64,000 nt of DNA from Anticarsia gemmatalis (Eukaryota > Arthropoda > Insecta > Lepidoptera > Erebidae): positions 1,433,501-1,497,500 of the forward strand of contig NC_134747.1 in assembly GCF_050436995.1 (NCBI RefSeq). The letters are read 5' to 3'. Both the position numbers and the translations under genes were made by a program. The notes below the pieces were generated by a model, which was not told the origin of the DNA, searched no databases, and saw nothing but the letters and a program-made list of their open reading frames with translations. This document shows positions 21,031 to 29,645 of this stretch, piece by piece (the stretch's first letter is position 1; each line of letters opens with the position of its first letter).

Positions 21031-24000
21031 ATGGCAGGAGCGCCTACGGATTGGCAGTTGGGATGTGTGGAGGTGAAGCAAAGAGGAGCATATCTTTTGC
21101 AGTCTGGTCAGTGGTCTGATTGCACCTTCTTGGTGGGTGCTGAGCCCCACCAGGTCGTGATACCAGGTCACAAGCTAGTTTTGGCGATGGCGTCACCAGT
21201 TTTCGAGGCTATGTTCTATGGTGGAATGGCTGAAAGGAATGATCCTATTCCCATCCTTGACGTGCAACCTGAGGCTTTTAAAGCACTGTTAGAGTGAGTA
21301 TGTAAAGTGGAAATCATATTTATTACTTACATTCTATTAATATAGCTGTAAAACCCGTACGTTAGCTACTTGACATCTCAAAGCTGATGACCACTATTAG
21401 ACCAAGGTATTCATCTTTACAGCCTATAATGTCAAAGTACCATGAAGTTAAACTCGTTACTAGAATAAATACAGACTTTTTATGTATCTAAGTACTACAT
21501 ACAGGCTTACATTACCACCAAAATCTATAAAATTAAACTTCCACAGAATAGTTCTAGATCTTTCTATTTAAACTTGACTTCTATTCTTTCTAGATACATA
21601 TATACGGACAATATAAACATAAGTTCGTTTGACAAAGCCTGTGAGCTGTGTTACGGAGCCAAGAAGTACATGCTACCACATTTAGTGAAGGAGTGCACGA
21701 GGTTCCTGTGGTCCGACTTGTATCCGAGGAATGCTTGTCGTGCTTATGAGTTTGCGAGGCTGTTTGAGGAGAATGTTCTTATGGATAAGTGTATACAGGT
21801 AATATTTTGTTAACTTTATGTAGAAAATAGACAAAAAATCCTATCATATCAGTATACTATCTTTGGAATGTAATGAAATAGAGTAAAACCAAGCAATGTT
21901 GCTCCCATATTAATATAATAAGAACTTAAAACATATTTATAGTAAAGCATAATCTTTTTATTAGCCGAATTTTAAAACCTTTTAGAAACATAATTCAGAC
22001 ACTTTATTCAAATGTGGTTGCTTAATGGTTGAAGCAATGAGAATTTAAATATTCTTTTAAACATTTTTGTATTTAAGGATTACACAAATCCAGGATTGTT
22101 ATTAAACTGAACTGAAAATGCACAAGACTTTTCACAGAATTAAAAATAGTTGACCTTAAATCTTTGCAAATGAAATCAAAATAAAAAAAATACCCAATCG
22201 ACTTTATCTTTACACATCTTTCTTTTTAACTAAATCCCAGATAATCAGTACAAACACCAAAGACGTACTAAATGACAGTAGCTTCGAGGACGTTGAACTG
22301 AACACAGTGATCACGGTCTTCTCCCTCGACCATCTGAACATAGACAGTGAGCTGGATCTATTTGAAGCAGCCGTACGGTACGCTAAGGCCCAAGACAAGA
22401 GGGGCAGTGAGAGAAGTGTGAGCCCACCCTCGGAGAACGGACCACCGAATGAGAAGAGGTCTAAGAGTCCTGGACCTTCAACTTCTAAGGAGAAAGTTAG
22501 TGTGAGTGGAATTATGTTTTGAGTTTATATTTCAAATTATTACCTGTCACAACAATGTGTGTAAGGGTATTTTGCTGCTAACAAGTGTGTGGAATGTAGT
22601 GATATGGCTAGCCATATAACTGCCTACCATGTTATAGCATGAACAAAACCACTAGGAGACCACACAACACAATAACTAGTACTTCAATAGCTTATTCTGG
22701 TCATTAGTTTCAACATTGCCAAGTTCTGCCAAACTCGTTTAGTAGTTTTGCTGTGATTGAGTAACAAACATCCATCCAACCATCCAATCTTCAGCATTTA
22801 CGATTCGCCTTGTATTTATTGCAGGTTGTGAATGTTGAAAGCAGTGCAGAAAACAGTCCAGAAGCTGTGGTGGAGACTCAGAAGACAAGCGACAGTGATC
22901 AACCACTGCCGGGACCGTCGGACGAGAATAGTAAGAAACCAGGTGACATGTTTACCTATAAACTGATACATTACATTATTTATTGTATTTCCCTTATTGC
23001 ACATAGATAACTTTGTAAGTATACCATGTCCAAATTGCACTGATAGGCTGCAGGTAATTAAATCGACACTTTGTATCAAATTTCACAGGCTTATTTCCTG
23101 CTTACTGCATAAGGCAAATGCCGGTCTATTTTAACGTGATGTTGACGCTATAAGACTCGATAGACGAAGACGCGACGAAGACGCGATAAACTCGCCCCTT
23201 ATTACATGTGACTAAGTTTGCAAGAAATATTAATGTATCGTGTATTTGACACATTTCAGTACTTTTTGTCTGTTGTTTGTATGTTTGTAAAAGTCCCCGC
23301 GACACAAGAGCAACTGTTAGTGAGGGAATTGTCTTTTTCAAAACAAAAAGAAAAACTAACTTTCGAGTATAACGTGTTATATTTATTTTCAGATACCAAA
23401 GACAACAAGCCAAAGATTCGCAGTGCTATAGAAAAGATCAGGTTCCTGACGCTCACTCCTCAGGAGTTCGCAGCGGGTCCGGCGCGGTCCTCCCTCCTCA
23501 CGGAGTCGGAGGCCTTCGCCGTCCTCATGAACATACTGTCGAGCAACTCCGATGTGCCCATGCCTAGTGGCTTCTCTATGTGCAGGGTGCCCAGGAAACA
23601 GCTGATCGGAGATGGACCTTCATCTAATGTGAGTACTGTACATTTATTAAAATTATGATACCTTTGGCGTAGGCATATTATTATTTGAGTCGTTTAGAAA
23701 CTAGATGTTCATTATTGGTTTTTATTCTGAGTGGCTTTTAAACTATAAGATATTTTTATTTTATCACTTGCTGTAAAATTGTTTTGAAACTTTTGCATGC
23801 CTAAATATTATATAATACATCTCCTAAGAGAAGGCAACTAGGTCCATAACTCGCCCTTGGTAAGTGTGGCCTCAAGGCCTAATCCGTTTCGCGTTTGGTA
23901 GTAAACCCTTGCCCAGCAGTAGGACAGTAACGATAATAAAGTGTTTTTTTAGTTACGAAATTAACCAGACATATCTATACATAATTCACGAAATGTAATA

Positions 24001-27000
24001 TTCACAGATGGCGACGCTAACAGTGGACACTCCAAGCCCGGTGATGTTAGAGCAAGTGTTCGGAGCGCCGCAACAACACTTACCGAGCACTGCTCACTAC
24101 CCACGACCTACACGGCATGAAGGTAACGAAAACATGACATAGTATACAGCGTTCAGAATACCGTCAATCTGGGTAATGTGACATGACATTGTAAACTTTT
24201 GTCTTTCCTGAGCCAAGTTTATATATTAAGCCTAGGAATTATGTGCCGTTTAGAAAACTAGCGTTCCGGCCCGCGTCGATTTTAAGTGCTCCTATACACT
24301 TCCTGAGGAATCTTCTAACCAAATTCACTTCAAATTCACTTCGCCGTTAAACTAGTAAGTTTGGCGAGTATAAAATAGTTAATAGATTAAGATAAATTGT
24401 AAAAGTACAATAAATAAATAAATATAATAAATTTCGACTTTCTACGCTCAGTAGTTTCGGCTGTGCGTTGTCCATCAGTCACTCAGTCAGTCGATCAGTA
24501 ATGGAAGTTAAATTAGTTATCATTTTGATGTATCAGTGAATATATGCTAAAATAATATTAACAAAACTATTGGAGTCTGCAACAGTACAAACCATTTAAT
24601 ATAACACAGAACATAATATAGAACAAATCTAAATTAAGTGTTTAATATAATGTTTCTCCACAGTGCGCCACTCATCAATGGTACAAGGCCTAATAAACCC
24701 GAGTCTGTCGGGCGGGCCGGAGCACTTGGAGCGCCACAGCTCCGACTTCAACAAGATCTACTGCCAGCGCGCCATCATACAACACACGGACTGTCTCAAC
24801 ACCAGCGTGCTGGACTGCTCGGTCACTTTCATGGTGGATAAGAATATATGCCTGCTGGGAGTGCAGGTGAGCTGTCGCTTTACTACCAACGAATTTTGAA
24901 ATTAGCTGTAATAAGTTACTACTTGTAATTTTGATATTAATTACTACTTTCGTAGCTCAGTTGCTACATCGCTACCATTGCGTTTTGAGGTCGTGAGTTC
25001 GATTTTCACGCGGAGCAATTATTTGTGCGATTTATAAATAACTAGCTGACCCGTGCAACTTCGCTTGCGTCACATAAGAGAGAATGGGTCAGAATTTTTC
25101 ACGTTTTTGTAACTCTTTTTACTGTTACTCTGCGCCTATTGGTCGTAGCCTGATGATAAAAAATATGCTTTTTTTTCACGAAAAATATTCTCAGAATTAT
25201 TTATATCTCGTAATATATGTAACGAAGTTGCGCTAAGGCATATCCGTCATTAAAACAGTTGCCATGACAACGGAATTTTATTAATTCAATCTCGCGACTT
25301 CGTTCGCCACCTGAATTTTCCCGGGAAATGCGTCATTTTCCCGGGGTAAAAAGTAGCCTATGTCCTTTCTCGAGTATCAAAATATCTCCATACCAAATTT
25401 CATGCAAATTGGTTCAGTAGTATAGGCGTGATTGAGTAGCAGACAGACAGACAGACAGACAGACAGAGTTACTTTCTCATCTATAATATTAGTATGGATT
25501 GTTTTGGGTCTAATTGTATTTTGTGTTCATTGTTTGTATGTTTGTGAAAGTCTTTGCAACACAAAAGTGCGGGAGCTGTTCTAAATAAAATTGTTGGTAC
25601 ATTCGCGTAATTTCAAAGTCCTCATATTAAAATCATGAATAAAGTATCCGGAGTTTTCTAACGCTTGAAGCGTTATAATATGTAACTAGGTAGTGTACTG
25701 TCCTTGGATCCTGACTGATTACTGTCTAGGCGATTTCGTAGGAAAACAGTATGTATAAGTATTTTGTAGTCAATACTCTTAAGCGCTGTCTCCACGAGCG
25801 AGAGAATCGCGGCGATATTATCGTCGTGCCACGTATTTCTATACACTCTGTATGGAACCGTCTCCACACGGCGATAATATTGCCGCGATGCGACGAGTGT
25901 CAACGAGCGTGCGAAACGTCAATACATCGTCGCTAGTCGGCCGCGACAAGCAGCGGGTCCGCCGCGCGATCGCGACGAGCGCGCGGCGAGCGCGCTGTCA
26001 AATGCAGCAAATGTCAAATCATTTATTTTCAATGTTGCCTCTTGTTTCGAGAAGCTTTTTAAACAAGGAAAACGCGGGGATACCGTTACGAGTCGCCGCG
26101 GAATCTCTGCGATTCCGTTACGACTCGCGACGATACGCGGCGGAATTATCGCTCGTTCGTGGAGATTGTCCGACGATACAAGGGCGGACTCGTCGCGATT
26201 CTCTCGCCCGTGGATACAGCGCCTTTACCAGTGAAAAATACGATTGACTAACAAAATCAGTCAGTTTTGACCGGTTAAGGGTTTTGACTTCAATATATAG
26301 TGCTCATTCACGTTGACTCGCGGGCGCGGTGGCGGGCGCGGTCGCGAAATATCAAACATATGGCGTAGTTCCCAAGTGTTCACGTACAAACCGTTCGCGC
26401 GGTCTAAGTCGCGGGCGAGCTAGCGGTGTCGCGCGCTCGCGGCAATATCAAACATATGGCGTAGTTCCCAAGTGTTCACGTACAAACCGTACGCGCGGTC
26501 TAAGTAGCGGGCGAGCTAGCGGTGCCGCGCGCGGCCCGCGTGGCGCGCTCGCGTCAATATCAAACGCGTGAAGATGTTCGTGTGTGTTCACGTCGAACTA
26601 GCGGTGGCGGGCGCGATTCACTCGCGACGTCAAGTAAGTTCAGCCAGTTTGAGCCGGTTTGAGCTTGTTAACGCCTGGCGGCCAACGTGAACACAAATCG
26701 CCACGTCCCCGCGCTCACGACCGCCACCGCGCCCGCGAGTTCCAACGTGAACAAGCACATAGACTACTACTCTAGTCCTATACCGAATTTCGCCTTTCAC
26801 GTGCATTGAAATGTGTGTTAGGTCCCGACGCAGGCGCCGAGCGAGGAGGGCGTGTCGCTGGCGGGCGCGGGCGGCGCGGGCGGCTACTGCGAGCTGCTGT
26901 ACGCGCACCTGCTGGACGCGGACGGCGCGCGGCTCACCTACACGCACTACACCAACCGCGTGCCCTACCGACACCTGCTCGACATCATGTTCAACCGACC

Positions 27001-27657
27001 CGTCTACATACAGCGGAACAAGGTACGGAGGCTTATTACAACTGTTAACTTGAAAGAAAATAGTTTTTATTTTGAGCAAAGAAAATTGGGATCTTGGAAT
27101 TCCGCTAGTGAAACGCCTACAGACTCCAAACAAACCTCACATACAAGTCGACTATAGATGATATTGACAGTCCAACATCTGTCCCTTTATTTCATCATAA
27201 CAGAAAGACAGACATTTTTTTTATAAGAGACAGGGAAAAGTTTCTGTATTATGTGATATCATTAACATCGAAAAAACTAATTATTTGTGTATTTACACCT
27301 GATTGAAACAAGGGCTAAGAAAGCAAAAGCGACAGAAATTATCTTTAAACAATTCACAGATAAAATTATTTTAAACTTAACTTAGCTTACTTTCTTAAAC
27401 ATTAAAAACTGAGCCAATAATATGTTCTTACATAAAAACAAAAAATAACTCTGTCAAAAACCTTTCATATAAATCACCCTTTTTTCTTCTCACAGGTGTA
27501 CAAAGTAGGCATAGTGTTCAACAAGATGGGCTGGTACCCGATGGGCACGTGTGCCCAGCAAGTGGCCGCCGAGTCCGTGTTCTTCAACTTCGGCATCGGA
27601 CAGAGTTCGGACTCAGTTCGCGACGGACTCATTCGGTCCATCATCTTCACCTACTAG
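21031..27657 (+). CDS. BTB-BACK-PHR protein, BTBD1/2/3/6 class
   Basis: 587 aa, probably a Cullin-3 substrate adaptor, as known for BTBD1/2/3/6 proteins. Exons: 21031-21293, 21594-21798, 22241-22501, 22825-22942, 23393-23628, 24008-24122, 24664-24866, 26822-27022 and 27496-27657. All have GT-AG junctions, and the total is 1764 bases. The ATG at 21031 has A at -3 and G at +4. BTB domain at about 20-125, with SDCTFLVG, PGHKLVLAMASPVFEAMFYG and LDVQPEAFKALLEYIYT. The BACK region (about 130-330) is interrupted by a Ser/Pro/Glu-rich insert (about 210-283). The C-terminal half (about 403-587) fits a divergent PHR domain, ending KVGIVFNKMGWYPMGTCAQ and GLIRSIIFTY. Exon 8 adds a Gly/Ala tract. Exon 4 has two in-frame donors. 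Which BTBD paralogue it matches is uncertain. Confidence 0.88.
22725..22795 (+). repeat. LINE tail fragment before BTB exon 4
   Basis: The phrase ctcgtttagtagttttgctgtgattgagtaacaaacatccatcc matches the tails near 25.4 and 63.0 kb (ttcagtagtataggcgtgattgag; aacaaacatccattc). It ends roughly 30 bases before the exon 4 acceptor, so it lies close to the branch-point region of that intron. Confidence 0.55.
23262..23375 (+). repeat. SINE tail (family C) directly before BTB exon 5
   Basis: ctgttgtttgtatgtttgtaaaagtccccgcgacac is followed by gttagtgagggaattgtc. It matches the tail part of the SINE split at 25.5 kb and of the minus-strand copy at 60.4 kb. It lies immediately upstream of the acceptor at 23393, so the polypyrimidine tract of intron 4 adjoins SINE sequence. 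A 146-codon frame running through it into exon 5 is not the real exon start. Confidence 0.65.
23865..23933 (+). repeat. SINE family B tail fragment (BTB intron 5)
   Basis: aagtgtggcctcaaggcctaatcc then cccttgcccagcagtaggacagtaac is the forward-strand tail of the family B SINE seen in PREB intron 5. The head is absent. Confidence 0.65.
24221..24520 (+). repeat. Interspersed repeat family D, copy 1 (BTB intron 6)
   Basis: Contains ctcagtagtttcggctgtgcgttgtccatcagtcactcagtcag, preceded by a block on cacttcctgaggaatcttct. The reverse complement occurs at 52041-52235 (gactgactgatggacaacgcacagccgaaactactg). It is probably a non-LTR element tail. An (AATA)n tract at about 24408-24430 sits inside. 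Confidence 0.6.
24942..25040 (+). mobile_element. SINE family C, 5' half of a split copy (BTB intron 7)
   Basis: tRNA-like head with an exact A box tagctcagttg and a degenerate B box gagttcgattttc, then gcaattatttgtgcgatttataaata. The element stops here and resumes at 25498. The minus-strand copy at 60.4 kb shows the two halves contiguous, which dates the insertion between them as later. Confidence 0.75.
25041..25497 (+). mobile_element. Non-LTR-like element inserted into a SINE (BTB intron 7)
   Basis: 457 bases from actagctgacccgtgcaactt to tctataatattagtatgg. Inside are ttttcccggggtaaaaagtagcc, ccaaatttcatgcaaattgg and a (GACA)n tract at 25440-25467. Start and end phrases are those of a very common lepidopteran interspersed element. 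It also contains gttgccatgacaac at 25258. No protein coding is present, so it depends on another element for movement. Confidence 0.75.
25498..25605 (+). mobile_element. SINE family C, 3' half of the split copy
   Basis: attgttttgggtctaatt, then attgtttgtatgtttgtgaaagtc and gtgcgggagctgttct. In the 60.4 kb copy the same phrases follow directly after the head. Together with 24942-25040 it makes one SINE. Confidence 0.75.
25781..26224. mobile_element. GC-rich MITE with terminal inverted repeats, copy M1
   Basis: The left end aagcgctgtctccacgagcg and the right end, whose reverse complement is aggcgctgtatccacgggcg, form terminal inverted repeats. They continue as gagagaatcgcg on both sides (arms of about 35 bases). 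Internal sub-repeats such as ggcgataatattgccgcg add structure. About 444 bases, no convincing coding, far richer in CpG than the host intron. The left flank reads TTAA or TTA, but the right flank (tttac) does not give a clean target duplication. Superfamily unassigned. Confidence 0.75.
26300..26758. mobile_element. Second GC-rich MITE with terminal inverted repeats, copy M2
   Basis: The left end gtgctcattcacgttg and the reverse complement of the right end gtgcttgttcacgttg pair. The arms continue as actcgcgggcgcggtggcgg. An ATA triplet borders both ends (26297-26299 and 26759-26761). Inside, a 96-base unit starting aatatcaaacatatggcgta is repeated (26348 and 26444), and a third partial start is at 26556. 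The element ends 63 bases before the acceptor of BTB exon 8. The half-megabyte-type ORFs across it are low-complexity Arg/Ala frames and not genes. Confidence 0.75.
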
Positions 27658-28459
27658 CCCGAAATGTGCCGATGTCGGCCCTGTACTGATCTTGTTATAC
27701 TTGTCGATTGATGCCTCTCAACCTACGCTTTGATATTGAGAAATACTTGTAGAAAATTTTTGGTACTTTTGAAATTCTTTGATATTGTAAATTTTCGTGT
27801 ATTGCGTATTTCGCGTCGTAGTTAAAATTAACAGTAAATGAAGTGATTAGGGATTTTTTATGAGATTGTTTTCAGAGATAATTAAGTTCTGAGTTTTAAT
27901 TTGTAGAAGTTAACATTTCAAAATGTTATTATTATCAGTCGTTGGATGAAATAAGTTGTTTTGTTACATAATTGAAAAAGGTGTCTGTTGACAAGGTGTA
28001 TGAAAAAACAGGTGTTACACCAAAATAAAGAAAAAATGTAAAAAAATAACATCAAAAAAGTGAAAAGTAATTAAAATTGTGGAGTCAGTGTGGCGGGTAC
28101 CAAGATCTTGATAGTTTTGATGTATAATTTGTTATTTTGATAGTTTGTCTAAATTGTGTAGTTATTTCCCAATACGAAGGAGGTTGAGATCCATGTATAA
28201 TGCATTAGCTGGCTTACTACATAAGTCATTATGCTTAGATGTAAAATTTAATAAGTGGTTATATTCTGAACGTGAACGTTCCTAAAATCGTAAAACGTGT
28301 CCTATTTCTATCATAACTATGTTTTTATGGCGCAACGGTAGTGTATGCGACTGTCGCGGGTTCGAGTCTCGTCGCGACAAAAAAATATTGGCAAGTTTTT
28401 GTGACAAGAAATTTGAAAATCTGACATTTGCAAAATTAGGTTATGTTTGTATATTTAGC
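27658..28459. other. BTB-gene 3' UTR with a SINE relic
   Basis: AT-rich sequence after the stop. AATAAA at 28024-28029, 367 bases downstream of the stop, is the best polyadenylation candidate. At about 28328-28385 a tRNA-like piece (atggcgcaacggtagtg, then gcgggttcgagtctcgtcgc) looks like a tRNA-Trp-derived SINE remnant. It lacks a foldable acceptor stem, so I do not call it a tRNA gene. Confidence 0.5.
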
Positions 28460-28594
28460 TATACTTAGGCCGTTACAAACGTGCGAACTACGTCATAGTT
28501 AAAATAATCATATGAATGTGACAATGTGTAGTGATTGAGAGACTCTGATAAAATGACATGACTTAGTTCGCACGTTTGAAATGGCGCGAGTATA
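28460..28594. mobile_element. Small MITE with about 40-base inverted arms
   Basis: The left end tatacttaggccgttacaaacgtgcgaact matches the reverse complement of the right end (tatactcgcgccatttcaaacgtgcgaact). The core caaacgtgcgaact is exact. TA dinucleotides at both ends would fit a TA target site as in Tc1/mariner-type elements, which is inference. Confidence 0.65.
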
Positions 28595-29109
28595 GTGCGT
28601 CACTTTATGATTTTTCTTGTCTAGAATTGTTAGAGTGTGTGTAACGCAAGTATGAGAGAATATTTTGCCAGTCAATTGCAGTGCAGTGTTATTAATAAGG
28701 TTTTGTGTGTCGTTCTACAAGCTAAGCATTTGTTTATACATTCCTAGTGTAACTGGTTATGAAATATTATAGTATCAATAGGCAAATAAGAAAGTTTTGT
28801 TTCAAATACTTTTATACAAAGATTTTGAGTTTAATGTTAATACTACATAGGAAATATGATTATGCAGATACCTTAACAAATTGTCGCCTTAAGAACTTCC
28901 TCCTTTTTTGTAAGTCGGTTAAAATAAGACATTTCACACATTGACATGAGTTTCGGGCACACAAGTTCTTGCTTTTTAAAGGGTTTACTGCAAACATCGA
29001 GTAATACAAGATAAAAAATGCGCTATTGTTTAAATCCTGAAATCGTATTATGTATTTCTATAAATCTACTTTTCTCAGTCATAACTTTTAAACTTTCGCG
29101 TTGCATGTT

Positions 29110-29228
29110 TATTATATAATAGGATACAGTCAGCCTGCGACCGCGGCGATTGCAACCTGCGCCGCAACGTCAGGCATTTCAAGGTAAAATGCGTGTTCGC
29201 GTTAATTCCCGTATCCTATTATATAATA
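29110..29228. mobile_element. MITE with perfect 18-base terminal inverted repeats
   Basis: tattatataataggatac at 29110-29127 and gtatcctattatataata at 29211-29228 are exact reverse complements. They enclose an 83-base GC-rich centre (cgaccgcggcgattgcaacc). The identity of the ends suggests a fairly young insertion. No copy with the same ends was noticed elsewhere in the window. Confidence 0.65.
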
Positions 29229-29524
29229 AATACTATTCTCAGTATTGTATAAAGTTTTTATACTTGTAATTTCGGTGTCGCTGTAATTTTTATACTTATC
29301 CCGTTTCCGGGATTATGTTTCTCTGATGTGTAAAAAATAAATCGTGTACGGACAATCTTAGCTTGTAATGTTTGTTAAAAACGTATTTATTAAAGATATT
29401 TTTGATAAGATATTGTTGTATTTTTCTTTAAAATATTCTCTTATGTGTTAATACTTTTTTGTTTTGAAATGTATTTTAATATATATGTATGTGTTCAGTA
29501 CTACCTGCCTAAACATTTGTCTAA

Positions 29525-29642
29525 CCCCCCGGTTTCTGTGTTACATTAGACGTTAGTTTATCTATTCAATAGCGTTTTTTATATGATTTTAAACGTTATT
29601 GAATAGATAAACTACCGTTAAATGTACCTCAAAAACCGGGGG
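29525..29642. mobile_element. Hairpin MITE family H, copy 1, with TAA target duplication
   Basis: Both ends carry CCCCCGGTTT followed by TTTATCTATTCAATA in inverted orientation, giving arms of about 50 bases and a short AT loop. TAA occurs immediately outside both ends (29522-29524 and 29643-29645). A 3-base TWA duplication is typical of PIF/Harbinger elements. A second copy is at 50555. Confidence 0.75.
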
Positions 29643-29645
29643 TAA

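Noticed and set aside
25751..26571. Arg/Ala-rich frames across 25.8-26.6 kb
   Set aside because: They lie inside two inverted-repeat mobile elements and owe their length to CpG-rich sequence without stops.
26630..27133. 167-codon minus-strand frame
   Set aside because: Antisense of BTB exon 8 joined to the end of MITE M2; no coherent protein.
28328..28385. Possible tRNA gene (tRNA-Trp-like A box and a good B box)
   Set aside because: The spacing and lack of pairing acceptor arms fit a SINE relic, not a cloverleaf tRNA.
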